From Pseudomonas faucium (lineage in GTDB: Bacteria; Pseudomonadota; Gammaproteobacteria; Pseudomonadales; Pseudomonadaceae): a stretch of DNA of 64,000 nt. The stretch is from the NCBI RefSeq assembly GCF_021602585.1, contig NZ_BQIP01000013.1, positions 62,001 to 126,000 on the forward strand. The letters are read 5' to 3'. Position 1 is the stretch's first letter. Every line of letters starts with the position of its first letter. A program made the translations under genes and the position numbers. Shown here piece by piece: positions 38,846 through 49,087 of the stretch. Under the pieces are notes generated by a model. That model searched no databases. It saw only the letters and a list, made by a program, of their open reading frames with translations, and was not told the DNA's origin.

Positions 38846-40579
38846 ATGCGTGCTCTGCTGCCCCTCACCCTGACCTTGATGCTCGCCGCCTGCGGTGATG
38901 GCGAAGCGCTTTCGCCACCGGATGCGCGCCTGCCGGACGGCGGTCGCTACCGTGGCCAGGTGGTCGACGGCCTGCTGCAGGGCGAAGGGCGCATCGACTA
39001 CCCCAATGGCAGCTGGTATGCCGGCGGTTTCAAGGACGGTCAGTGGCATGGCCAGGGCGAATGGCACGGCAGCAACGGCGAAATCTATCGCGGCCAGTTC
39101 GCCGCCGGCCTGTTCCAGGGCCTGGGCGATTTGACCACCCCCGGCAGCCACTATGCCGGCACCTTCAGCCATGGCCGACGCGATGGCGAAGGCACGCTCA
39201 AGCAGGCCGACCAGAGCTACCGTGGCCAGTTCAAGGACGACCAGTACGACGGCGCAGGCCAGCTCGAAATGGCCGACGGCAGCCGTTACCAGGGCCTGTT
39301 CGCCAAGGGCAAGCCCAACGGCGCCGGGGTGCGCAGCGATGCCAGCGGCAATCAGTTCAGCGGCCGCTTCGTCGATGGCCAGCTGCAAGGCAGCGGCACC
39401 TACGACAGCGTCGATGGCGAACAATACATCGGCGAATTCAAGGACAACCGCCTGGAAGGCCGCGGCCGCTACGAGAACGCCGACGGTGATGTGTGGATCG
39501 GTGAATTCAAGGACGGCTCGCTGGCGGGCGAAGGCGAAATGCTGGGCAGCGACGGCAGCCACTACAAAGGCCATTTCGTCGACTGGCGGCTGTCTGGCCA
39601 GGGCAACCTGCAACTGCCCGATGGCAGCAGCTACAGCGGCGGCTTCGACAACGATGCCTACCAGGGCAAGGGCAAGCTGACCCTGGCCAACGGCAAGGTC
39701 GAAAGCGGCTACTGGGCCAACGGTGTGCGCGTGCGTGACCAGAACGGCACGCTGCTGCCCGACCCGCTGGACCTGGCCCTGCTCAACCAGGGCCGCCTGC
39801 TGGAAGAAGCCCTGGCCCGCGTGCCGCGCTCCGCCCCGCCGATCCAGCTGTACAGCCTGGTGCTGGCAGGCGATGGGCAGCAGAGCGTGTTCCTGCGCGA
39901 GGCAGACTATGTCAGCAACATGCTCAAGGTACGCTTCGGCGCACGCGGGCAGGTCACCCTGGTCAACCACCGCGACCAGATGGCGACCCGGCCCATGGCC
40001 ACCCGCGAGAACCTGACCCGCGCCGCCCGCACCCTGGCCGAGCGCAGCGGCCCGGAAGACCTGGTGTTCATCTACCTGACCAGCCACGGCAGCCAGGATC
40101 ACCAGCTGGTGCTCGACCAGCCGCGCCTGCAGCTGGCCGACCTGAGCGCCGACGAACTGGCCAGCGCCCTGGCGCCGCTCAAGGACCGCGACAAGATAAT
40201 CGTCATCTCCGCCTGCTATTCCGGCGGTTACATCGCACCGCTCAAAGACGAGCGCACGGTCATCATGACCGCCGCACGCGCCGACCGGGTGTCCTTCGGC
40301 TGCTCGGAGGAGGCGGACTTCACCTACTTTGGCGATGCCCTCTTCGCCGAGGCGCTGAACCAGACCGATGACCTGAAACAAGCGTTTGAACTGGCGCGCA
40401 GCAGCGTTGCCGAACGTGAAGGAAGGGAAGGTTTCGAGGCCTCCGAGCCACAGCTCTGGGCCCCACCCGCAGTACTGGCACATTGGCAACGCCTGCGCCA
40501 GCAACAAGCGGAAGAAGCCTTGCGTAATGCCGCACGAGCCAAGTCTGGGGAACAGGAAAAAACCTCCGGCAACCACTAA
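38846..40579 (+). CDS. MORN-repeat lipoprotein with C13/caspase-like peptidase domain
   Basis: The 577-aa protein has a lipoprotein signal with lipobox LAAC (cysteine 16). About eleven consecutive MORN repeats of 22-23 residues follow (about 32-290; for example YRGQFKDDQYDGAGQLEMAD). A clan-CD cysteine-peptidase domain (about 330-545) has the dyad His414 in YLTSHGSQ and Cys457 in VISACYSGGY, the layout of legumain-type C13 peptidases. A charged helix ends it. MORN repeats bind lipids or proteins, so the enzyme is probably held at the periplasmic or outer membrane surface. Substrate is unknown, and no partner gene is evident. Confidence 0.85.
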   Translation: MRALLPLTLTLMLAACGDGEALSPPDARLPDGGRYRGQVVDGLLQGEGRIDYPNGSWYAGGFKDGQWHGQGEWHGSNGEIYRGQFAAGLFQGLGDLTTPGSHYAGTFSHGRRDGEGTLKQADQSYRGQFKDDQYDGAGQLEMADGSRYQGLFAKGKPNGAGVRSDASGNQFSGRFVDGQLQGSGTYDSVDGEQYIGEFKDNRLEGRGRYENADGDVWIGEFKDGSLAGEGEMLGSDGSHYKGHFVDWRLSGQGNLQLPDGSSYSGGFDNDAYQGKGKLTLANGKVESGYWANGVRVRDQNGTLLPDPLDLALLNQGRLLEEALARVPRSAPPIQLYSLVLAGDGQQSVFLREADYVSNMLKVRFGARGQVTLVNHRDQMATRPMATRENLTRAARTLAERSGPEDLVFIYLTSHGSQDHQLVLDQPRLQLADLSADELASALAPLKDRDKIIVISACYSGGYIAPLKDERTVIMTAARADRVSFGCSEEADFTYFGDALFAEALNQTDDLKQAFELARSSVAEREGREGFEASEPQLWAPPAVLAHWQRLRQQQAEEALRNAARAKSGEQEKTSGNH

Positions 40580-40606
40580 GCTTGTGTGTAACACAGGAGA
40601 GACATC

Positions 40607-41251
40607 ATGTACTTGACGCCTCAGCATGTCCTGCTTGCCGGAGCCACAGGCCTTACCGGTGAACACCTGCTCGATCGCCTGCTCAACGAACCCACCATCA
40701 GCCGCGTATTGGCGCCGACCCGTCGGCCGCTGGCCGAGCACCCGCACCTGGAGAACCCGGTCGGCGACCCGGCGGTGTTTCTCCCGCAGTTGGCCGGGCG
40801 GGTCGATATCGCCTACTGCTGCCTGGGCACCACCCTCAAGCAGGCCGGTTCCGAACAGGCGTTCCGCGCTGTCGACCTGGACATGGTGGTGGCGTTCAGC
40901 AAGCGTGCGCGGGAAATGGGCGCCCGGCATCTGCTGGTGGTCAGCGCCATCGGCGCCGACCCCAAGTCGTCGATTTTCTACAACCGGGTCAAAGGCGAGA
41001 TGGAAGAGGCGCTCAAGGCCCAGGATTGGCCGCAATTGACCATCGTCAGGCCATCGCTGCTGTTGGGCGAGCGCATTCAGCCACGCCTGGGCGAGCGGCT
41101 GGCTTCACCGTTTTCGCGGTTGATACCGGGCAAGTATCGGGGCATCGAGGCGTGCACCCTGGCGCGGGCGTTGTGGCGCCTGGCGCTGGAAGAGGAAGAT
41201 GGGATTCGGGTGATCGAGTCCGACGAACTGCGCAGGCTCGGCAAGAAATAG
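40607..41251 (+). CDS. NAD(P)H-binding atypical short-chain dehydrogenase
   Basis: The 214-aa Rossmann protein has [19 protein letters not shown] at the N terminus and [19 protein letters not shown]. It continues with [20 protein letters not shown] and [13 protein letters not shown]. This is the pattern of the TIP30/oxidoreductase-like atypical SDR group. It lacks a clear YxxxK in the classical position, so catalysis is uncertain and a regulatory role is possible. Confidence 0.85.
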   Translation: MYLTPQHVLLAGATGLTGEHLLDRLLNEPTISRVLAPTRRPLAEHPHLENPVGDPAVFLPQLAGRVDIAYCCLGTTLKQAGSEQAFRAVDLDMVVAFSKRAREMGARHLLVVSAIGADPKSSIFYNRVKGEMEEALKAQDWPQLTIVRPSLLLGERIQPRLGERLASPFSRLIPGKYRGIEACTLARALWRLALEEEDGIRVIESDELRRLGKK

Positions 41252-41332
41252 CGCCCTATCGCCGGCAAGCCGGCTCCCACAGACGCTTCATTTTGCAGTA
41301 CCTGTGGGAGCCGGCTTGCCGGCGATTGTCCC
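41252..41332. repeat. REP pair (BIME) after the dehydrogenase gene
   Basis: Two converging GCCGGCAAGCCGGCTCCCACA copies lie at about 41259-41282 and 41302-41325. They separate two converging genes. Confidence 0.85.
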
Positions 41333-41620
41333 TTACAGACCACCCGTGGCCTGAAAGCCAATGCCAGCCGCCGTCAGCAACGAAAGCGGCAGCAACACGG
41401 TATCAAGCAACGCACTGCCCGGCAGATCCAACCCCGGATACGCCGGCGCCTCGGCACCAAACCGATCCCTCGGGCAGCAGCCCCCCTTCATCGCGTACAA
41501 ATCCAGCCGCGTGCCGGCATACACCACCGGCGCCCCCGGCTTGTTCGCATCCAGCGTGCGCACCGTGGCACAACCACCCAGCAGGCTAAAAGCCAGCAAC
41601 CCGGCCAGCGAACGCTTCAA
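41333..41620 (-). CDS. YceK/YidQ-type small lipoprotein
   Basis: The 95-aa protein has a lipobox LGGC (cysteine about 17) followed by [21 protein letters not shown]. It then reads [29 protein letters not shown]-like [18 protein letters not shown] and a hydrophobic end. This fits the DUF1375 (YceK) lipoprotein family of unknown function. Its ATG overlaps the ubiX stop by four bases, so it is the last gene of mpl-ubiX. Confidence 0.85.
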   Translation of the reverse strand: MKRSLAGLLAFSLLGGCATVRTLDANKPGAPVVYAGTRLDLYAMKGGCCPRDRFGAEAPAYPGLDLPGSALLDTVLLPLSLLTAAGIGFQATGGL

Positions 41621-42246
41621 TCATCCACCCCGAAGTGGTGCTCGCCCCAGCGCGGCAGCATGTCCTGCGGAATGTTCAGCAGGTTGAGAATGCGCGCCAC
41701 CACGAAATCGATCAGGTCGTCGATGGTCTGCGGCTGGTGATAGAACCCCGGCGCCGCCGGCAGTATCACCGCCCCCATCTGCGACAGCTTGAGCATGTTT
41801 TCCAGGTGGATGGTCGACAGCGGCGCCTCGCGCGGCACCAGGATGAGCTGGCGGCGCTCCTTGAGGGTGACGTCCGCCGCACGCTCGATCAGGTTGTTGC
41901 AGGCACCGGTGGCAATGGCCGACAGGGTACCGGTGGAACACGGCACCACCACCATCGCCGCCGGGGCGCCGGAGCCCGAGGCCACCGGCGACATCCAGTC
42001 TTCCTTGCCATACACGCGGATCTGCCCATCGGCGGCCCCGGTGTATTCAGTGAGAAACGCCTGGATCGCCTGAGGCTTGGCCGGCAGCACCACGTCGGTT
42101 TCGGTGGACATCACCAGCTGCGCGGCCTTGGAGATCAGAAAGTGCACCTCGCGGTCTTCGCGCACCAGGCAGTCGAGCAGGCGCAGGCCATACTGCGCCC
42201 CGGAGGCGCCGGTCATGGCCAGGGTAATGCGTTCCTGCCCGCTCAC
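41617..42246 (-). CDS. ubiX: Flavin prenyltransferase UbiX
   Basis: UbiX prenylates FMN to make the cofactor of the UbiD decarboxylase in ubiquinone synthesis. The 209-aa product has [39 protein letters not shown] and [20 protein letters not shown]. It continues with [15 protein letters not shown]. It overlaps both neighbours by four bases. Confidence 0.96.
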   Translation of the reverse strand: MSGQERITLAMTGASGAQYGLRLLDCLVREDREVHFLISKAAQLVMSTETDVVLPAKPQAIQAFLTEYTGAADGQIRVYGKEDWMSPVASGSGAPAAMVVVPCSTGTLSAIATGACNNLIERAADVTLKERRQLILVPREAPLSTIHLENMLKLSQMGAVILPAAPGFYHQPQTIDDLIDFVVARILNLLNIPQDMLPRWGEHHFGVDD

Positions 42247-43592
42247 TTCAGGGCCTCGGCCAGCTTGCCGTGCAGGCCGCCGAAGCCGCCGTTGCTCATG
42301 ATCACCACATGGGTGCCCGGGCGCGCCTGGCCTTTGACCCGCTCGATGATCGCTTCCAGGCTATCGGCCACCACGCTCGGCACCTTGCACTGCGCGGCAG
42401 TGGCGGCCAGGTCCCAGCCCAGGTTGGCGGGCGCGTACCAGATCACCTGGTCGGCATCGTTGACGCTCTCCGGCAGGCCATCGCGGTGGGCACCCAGCTT
42501 CATCGAGTTGGAACGCGGCTCGATGATCGCGATCACCGGCGCTTCGCCTACCTGCTTGCGCAAGCCGTCGAGGGTGGTGGCGATGGCGGTCGGGTGGTGG
42601 GCGAAGTCGTCATAGATGGTCACGCCCTGCACGTGGGCGACCTTCTCCATGCGCCGCTTGACGCTCTTGAAGGCGCTCAGGCCTTCGATGGCCAGCGCCG
42701 GAGCCACGCCCACATGGCGCGCAGCGGCCAGGGTGGCCAAGGCGTTGGCGACGTTATGCTGGCCGGTCAAGGCCCACTCGACCACGCCCTGCGCCTGGCC
42801 TTCGAACAACACCTCGAAACGCGAGCCGTCGGCGCTGAGCAGGCGAGCCTGCCACTGGCCACCTTCGCCGGTGGTCTGCACCGGGGTCCAGCAGCCCATG
42901 CCGATCACGCGCTCCAGCGCCTGTTCGGTGGTCGGGTGAATGACCAGGCCTTCGCTTGGAATGGTCCGCACCAAGTGGTGGAACTGCCGCTCGATCGCCG
43001 CCAGATCTGGGAAGATATCCGCGTGATCGAACTCGAGGTTGTTGAGGATCGCGGTCCGCGGGTGGTAATGCACGAACTTGGAGCGCTTGTCGAAGAAGGC
43101 GCTGTCGTATTCGTCGGCCTCGACCACGAAGAACGGCGTGCCGCCCAAGCGCGCCGACACCGAGAAGTTCTGCGGCACGCCACCGATCAAGAAGCCCGGG
43201 CTCATGCCGGCGTGCTCCAGCACCCAGGCCAGCATGCTGCTGGTGGTGGTCTTGCCGTGGGTACCGGCCACTGCCAGCACCCAACGGCCCTGCAGCACGT
43301 GGTCGGCCAGCCACTGCGGGCCAGAGACATAGGGCAGGCCCTTGTTCAGCACGTATTCCACCGCAGGGTTGCCCCGCGACATGGCGTTGCCGATCACCAC
43401 CAGGTCGGGCGCCGGGTCCAGCTGGGCCGGGTCATAGCCTTGGGTCAGCTCGATGCCCTGGGCTTCGAGCTGAGTGCTCATCGGCGGATAGACGTTGGCG
43501 TCGGAGCCAGTGACGCGGTGGCCGAGCTCTTTGGCCAGCACTGCCAACGAGCCCATGAAAGTGCCGCAAATACCGAGAATATGAATGTGCAT
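42243..43592 (-). CDS. mpl: UDP-N-acetylmuramate:tripeptide ligase
   Basis: Mpl attaches recycled L-Ala-gamma-D-Glu-meso-DAP directly to UDP-MurNAc, the step after LdcA in murein recycling. The 449-aa Mur ligase starts at ATG 43592 ([17 protein letters not shown]). The P-loop is [15 protein letters not shown], with [12 protein letters not shown] for Mg-ATP and [12 protein letters not shown] in the C-terminal domain. It overlaps ubiX by four bases. Confidence 0.97.
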   Translation of the reverse strand: MHIHILGICGTFMGSLAVLAKELGHRVTGSDANVYPPMSTQLEAQGIELTQGYDPAQLDPAPDLVVIGNAMSRGNPAVEYVLNKGLPYVSGPQWLADHVLQGRWVLAVAGTHGKTTTSSMLAWVLEHAGMSPGFLIGGVPQNFSVSARLGGTPFFVVEADEYDSAFFDKRSKFVHYHPRTAILNNLEFDHADIFPDLAAIERQFHHLVRTIPSEGLVIHPTTEQALERVIGMGCWTPVQTTGEGGQWQARLLSADGSRFEVLFEGQAQGVVEWALTGQHNVANALATLAAARHVGVAPALAIEGLSAFKSVKRRMEKVAHVQGVTIYDDFAHHPTAIATTLDGLRKQVGEAPVIAIIEPRSNSMKLGAHRDGLPESVNDADQVIWYAPANLGWDLAATAAQCKVPSVVADSLEAIIERVKGQARPGTHVVIMSNGGFGGLHGKLAEALK

Positions 43593-43658
43593 GGTCGACC
43601 TCGCAAAACTTCGAGGCAGGGTAGCCCAGGGCGAGGGAAATCGCACCCGCTGTTTCGC

Positions 43659-45650
43659 TCAGGCGCCCCTGGCGATGCCGTGTTTGCGCAGTTTTCGATA
43701 CAAGGTATTGCGGCTGATGCCCAAGTGCTCGGCGACGCGGGTCAGGTGCCAGTGTTTTGCCTCCAGCACGGCCAGCAGCGCTTCGCATTCGGCTTGCTCA
43801 AGGCCAACCGGAGCGCTCATGCCCGAGCAGCGAAGGCTCTGTGGGAGCGGGCTTGCCCCGCGAACACCGGCAAAGCCGGTGCCATCCAGCGCGTTGCCTG
43901 CTTCGCGGGGCAAGCCCGCTCCTACAGGGGCTGCGGTGTTGCGCAAAATTGCGGGCAGGTCATCAAAGCCAATGCGGCCGTGATCACAGAGCGCCACCAA
44001 GGTGCGCAGCACATTGCGCATCTGCCGCACGTTGCCCGGCCAGGCAAAGTCCAGCAGTGCCTGGCGCGCCTCGGGCTCTAGCTCCACCGCCTGCCCTTGC
44101 GCCTCCTGGCGCAGCAGGAAGTCCAGCAACTGCGCCTTGTCGCTGCGCTCGCGCACCGCCGGCATCGCCACCTCGAGGCCATTGAGCCGGTAATACAGGT
44201 CTTCGCGGAAACTGCCCTGCTCCACCCGTTCCAGCAGGTCGCGGTGAGTGGCACTGACGATACGCACATCCACCGCCTGCGCCTCGCCGCCGATCGGCAC
44301 TACCTGGCGCTCTTCCAGCACACGCAGCAGGCGGGTCTGCAAGGCCAGCGGCATATCGCCGATCTCGTCGAGCAGCAGCGTGCCACCATCGGCCTGCAAC
44401 AGCTTGCCGCGCATGCCTTCCTTGCGCGCCCCGGTGAAGCTGCCGCCGCGATAACCGAACAGCTCGCTCTCGATCAGGCTCTCGGGGATCGACGCGCAGT
44501 TGACCGCCACGAAGGGCTTGCCGCGACGCTGGCTGGCCTGGTGCACGGCCTGGGCGAACGCCTCCTTGCCGCAACCGGTCTCCCCGCGCAGCAGCAACGG
44601 CACATCGCGCTCGAACACCCGCAGGGCGCGGTGGAAATCGTTTTGCAGCGCCGCGTCCAGCAGGCAGATGCCCGGCTCGGCCTGCGGGCGCCGTTGCGCC
44701 AGGCTGGCCGGCACCGACCACAGCGGCGTGCGTGGCTGACCGCGCACGCTGGCGAACACCTGGCGGCCGTCGCGGGTATGCAACGGCCAGGCCGTGCTGC
44801 CATCAGGCGTAGCACGGCTGAACAGCTGCTCATGATCGACGGCGAAAAACCGCTCCAGCGGCTTGCCCAGCACGCCGCCACGAATGCTGCCCAGCAGGTT
44901 CAGGGCGCTCTGGTTGGCCGCGCAGATGCGGCCGTCGCCGTCGAACGCCAGCAACCCTTCGCTGAACAGCCCGACCGACTCGGCCTGCAGATGGAAACGC
45001 AACAACCATTGATGCTCGAAGTGGCGCAGGAAATAGCAGCTCTCGATCATCTTCGCCGAGAGGTTGACCAGGGCCATGGTGTGGAACTGGCTCTGGCGCG
45101 AGACATCCGGGCGCGCCGAAGACACATCGAGCACCGCCAGCAGCTCGCCATGGGGGTCGAACACCGGGCTGGCCGAGCAGGTCAGCCCGGTATGGCGGCC
45201 ACGGAAGTGTTCTTCCTGATGGATGGTCAGGGCCTGGCGCTCGACCAGGCAGGTGCCGATGCCATTGGTGCCCTCGCGGGCCTCGCTCCAGTCGGCGCCC
45301 AGCCACAGCCCGGCACGTTCGAAGATGCGCCGCTCGCCCGGCGCGGTGACGCAATTGAGGATCACCCCGCGGGCATCGGTGAGCAACACCGCATGGCCCG
45401 AACCGGAAAGCTGCTGGTGCAGGCTGTTCATTTCGCCGTTGGCGATGGTCAGCACCTGGTGCAGGCGCTCGCGGCTCTCCAGCAGGCGACCGTGCTCGAG
45501 CACCACCGGGGCCTCGATCACCGAGGGGTCGAGGTGGTAGTCCTCCAGGCAGCGCAGCCAGGAACGGGCAATCGAAGGGTCGCTGCCCGCTTCGCCGCGG
45601 GCGACGGTATGCACCTGCTGGGCATGGCGACTGAAATGATCGTTCTGCAT
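43659..45650 (-). CDS. Sigma-54-dependent activator of the AcoR type with REP-derived insert
   Basis: The 663-aa activator starts at ATG 45650 and is divergent from the aldehyde dehydrogenase gene it probably controls. The N-terminal GAF-type sensory part (about 60-220) contains EGTNGIGTCLVER, and a PAS-like segment lies at about 235-330. The AAA+ domain has Walker A GETGCGKE (about 355), the sigma-54 contact loop as GSFTGA rather than GAFTGA, and FAWPGNVRQMRNVLR. A Fis-type HTH closes it (LTRVAEHLGISRNTLYRKL). Residues about 574-605, between AAA+ and HTH, are encoded by a complete REP inverted pair, giving the unusual PVGAGLPREAGNALDG. The frame is intact, so the protein may be functional. 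Confidence 0.9.
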   Translation of the reverse strand: MQNDHFSRHAQQVHTVARGEAGSDPSIARSWLRCLEDYHLDPSVIEAPVVLEHGRLLESRERLHQVLTIANGEMNSLHQQLSGSGHAVLLTDARGVILNCVTAPGERRIFERAGLWLGADWSEAREGTNGIGTCLVERQALTIHQEEHFRGRHTGLTCSASPVFDPHGELLAVLDVSSARPDVSRQSQFHTMALVNLSAKMIESCYFLRHFEHQWLLRFHLQAESVGLFSEGLLAFDGDGRICAANQSALNLLGSIRGGVLGKPLERFFAVDHEQLFSRATPDGSTAWPLHTRDGRQVFASVRGQPRTPLWSVPASLAQRRPQAEPGICLLDAALQNDFHRALRVFERDVPLLLRGETGCGKEAFAQAVHQASQRRGKPFVAVNCASIPESLIESELFGYRGGSFTGARKEGMRGKLLQADGGTLLLDEIGDMPLALQTRLLRVLEERQVVPIGGEAQAVDVRIVSATHRDLLERVEQGSFREDLYYRLNGLEVAMPAVRERSDKAQLLDFLLRQEAQGQAVELEPEARQALLDFAWPGNVRQMRNVLRTLVALCDHGRIGFDDLPAILRNTAAPVGAGLPREAGNALDGTGFAGVRGASPLPQSLRCSGMSAPVGLEQAECEALLAVLEAKHWHLTRVAEHLGISRNTLYRKLRKHGIARGA
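43838..43931. repeat. REP pair inside the sigma-54 activator gene
   Basis: GTGGGAGCGGGCTTGCCCCG (from 43841) and its inverse CGGGGCAAGCCCGCTCCTAC (ending 43925) face each other. The smaller inner stem ACCGGCAAAGCCGGT lies between them. Unlike the other elements of the window this one lies within coding sequence and keeps the frame open. Confidence 0.9.
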
Positions 45651-45730
45651 TAGTTGTTGTTCTCCGCAGATAGAGACTCTTTCCAGCATCCTCCACCCCA
45701 CCGGCCTTTGCAATGCACCATCACCGGGCG

Positions 45731-45746
45731 TGTCGCAAACGGCACA
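45731..45746 (+). promoter_or_regulatory. Upstream activator site 1 for the ethanolamine operon
   Basis: TGTCGCAAACGGCACA has the pattern TGTC-N6-GGCACA and is partly palindromic. It lies about 113 bases upstream of the -24/-12 promoter, a usual distance for sigma-54 enhancer sites. Confidence 0.6.
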
Positions 45747-45764
45747 AAGTGTCACCCCGCACTG

Positions 45765-45780
45765 TGTCAGCGCTGGCACA
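45765..45780 (+). promoter_or_regulatory. Upstream activator site 2 for the ethanolamine operon
   Basis: TGTCAGCGCTGGCACA repeats the TGTC-N6-GGCACA pattern 34 bases after site 1, about three helical turns. With two bases to its left it forms an almost perfect 18-bp palindrome (45763-45780). Confidence 0.65.
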
Positions 45781-45843
45781 GCGGCTGACCGGCCAGTGCC
45801 GTACCCTGACCCAAGTCATTGATTCCCCTGGGCCTGGCCACGC

Positions 45844-45859
45844 TGGCCCAACCTTTGCT
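45844..45859 (+). promoter_or_regulatory. Sigma-54 (-24/-12) promoter
   Basis: TGGCCCAACCTTTGCT carries GG and GC exactly 12 bases apart, matching TGGCAC-N5-TTGCW. It lies 50 bases before the aldehyde dehydrogenase start and downstream of the two activator sites, next to the gene for a sigma-54 activator. Confidence 0.75.
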
Positions 45860-45908
45860 CTACGCTTCTCAACTCCTTCAACAAACACAATTAACCAGGA
45901 GACACACC

Positions 45909-47429
<1,521 letters not shown>

Positions 47430-47498
47430 ACCGGGCCGGCTCCTACAGGCACCCCAAGATCCTGTGGGAGCCGGCTTGCCGGCGATAGGGCCGCTACA
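47430..47498. repeat. REP element between dehydrogenase and permease genes
   Basis: A partial GCCGGCTCCTACAGG copy faces a full GGGAGCCGGCTTGCCGGCGA copy. Lying between two genes of the same pathway, it could lower or stabilise read-through into the permease gene. Confidence 0.8.
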
Positions 47499-47589
47499 GC
47501 CACCCAGAAACCTTTGGCTCACTTCCTGCAGTACCCATCACCATCGGCCGGAACCCTTCCGGCCACCAAGAAAAACAACAGGTGAATCT

Positions 47590-49038
47590 ATGCCAAGCGA
47601 ACATTCCGCCGGTGCGCCGGCAGGTGCTTCCGTCGACTTCGAAAAAGTCGGCTCCGACTATTTCCAGCAACGTGAACTGAAAAAGGGCGCTGCCGGCTGG
47701 GTCCTGCTGGTGGGCCTGGGCGTGGCCTACGTGATCTCCGGCGACTACGCCGGCTGGAACTTCGGCCTGGCCCAGGGCGGCTGGGGCGGCATGTTCCTGG
47801 CCACCTTGCTGATGGCCACCATGTACCTGTGCATGTGCTTCTCGCTGGCCGAACTTTCCTCGATGATCCCCACCGCAGGCGGCGGCTACGGTTTTGCGCG
47901 CAGCGCCTTCGGCCCGTGGGGCGGTTTTCTCACCGGCACGGCGATCCTGATCGAATACGCCATCGCCCCGGCCGCCATCGCCGTGTTCATCGGCGCCTAC
48001 TGCCAGTCACTGTTCGGCATCGGCGGCTGGATGATCTACCTGGCGTTCTACGTCGTGTTCATCGGCATCCACATCTTCGGCGTGGGTGAAGCGCTCAAGC
48101 TGATGTTCATCATCACCGCCATCGCCGCCATCGCCCTGGCGGTGTTCCTGGTGAGCATGGTGCCCCATTTTGATGCAGCGAACCTGTTCGACATCGCCCA
48201 GACCGACGCGGTGGGCGCCAGCAGCTTCCTGCCGTTCGGCTATGTCGGGGTGTGGGCGGCAATCCCCTACGCCATCTGGTTCTTCCTGGCTGTCGAAGGC
48301 GTGCCGCTGGCTGCCGAGGAAACCAAGAACCCCAAGCGCGACCTGCCACGCGGCCTGATCGGCGCGATGCTGGTGCTGCTGGCCTTCGCCTTGCTGATCC
48401 TGGTGGTCGGCCCGGGCGGTGCCGGCGCCGAAGCGCTCAAGGCCTCCGGCAACCCGCTGGTCGAGGCGCTGGCCAAGGCTTACGGCGGCTCCACCTGGAT
48501 GGGCGGCTTCGTCAACCTGGTCGGCCTGGCGGGCCTGATCGCCAGTTTCTTCTCGATCATCTATGCCTATTCGCGGCAGATCTTCGCGCTTTCCCGCGCC
48601 GGCTACCTGCCGCGCAAACTGTCCGAAACCAACAAGAGCAAGGCCCCGGTACTGGCCCTGGTCATCCCCGGCATCATCGGTTTCGCCCTGTCGCTGACCG
48701 GCCAGGGCGACCTGCTGATCCTGGTGGCGGTGTTCGGCGCTACGCTGTCCTATGTACTGATGATGGCCGCGCACATCACCCTGCGTATCCGCCGGCCGAA
48801 GATGGAACGGCCTTATCGCACCCCAGGTGGCATCTTCACCTCGGGCGTAGCCCTGGTGCTGGCCTGCATCGCGGTGGTCGCCGGCTTCCTGGTCGACCCA
48901 CGGGTGGTGATTGGCGCAGCCGTGATCTATGCGGTATTGATCGCCTACTTTGCGTTCTACAGCCGCCATCACCTGGTGGCGGGCACACCGGAAGAGGAAT
49001 TCGCCGCGATCCAGAAGGCCGAAGAGGCCCTGCACTGA
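47590..49038 (+). CDS. eat: Ethanolamine permease (APC family)
   Basis: The 482-aa transporter starts at ATG 47590 after a GGTGAAT ribosome site. It has about twelve membrane helices starting near residue 38 and family features such as YVISGDYAGWNFGLAQGGWG and EGVPLAAEETKNPKRDLPRG. It ends in a hydrophilic EEEFAAIQKAEEALH tail. The position directly before eutBC supports ethanolamine as substrate. Confidence 0.92.
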   Translation: MPSEHSAGAPAGASVDFEKVGSDYFQQRELKKGAAGWVLLVGLGVAYVISGDYAGWNFGLAQGGWGGMFLATLLMATMYLCMCFSLAELSSMIPTAGGGYGFARSAFGPWGGFLTGTAILIEYAIAPAAIAVFIGAYCQSLFGIGGWMIYLAFYVVFIGIHIFGVGEALKLMFIITAIAAIALAVFLVSMVPHFDAANLFDIAQTDAVGASSFLPFGYVGVWAAIPYAIWFFLAVEGVPLAAEETKNPKRDLPRGLIGAMLVLLAFALLILVVGPGGAGAEALKASGNPLVEALAKAYGGSTWMGGFVNLVGLAGLIASFFSIIYAYSRQIFALSRAGYLPRKLSETNKSKAPVLALVIPGIIGFALSLTGQGDLLILVAVFGATLSYVLMMAAHITLRIRRPKMERPYRTPGGIFTSGVALVLACIAVVAGFLVDPRVVIGAAVIYAVLIAYFAFYSRHHLVAGTPEEEFAAIQKAEEALH

Positions 49039-49087
49039 TCGCCGACACTCGCCGCAGGCCCGCCCTGCGGCGCTCTGGAGATTCTGT

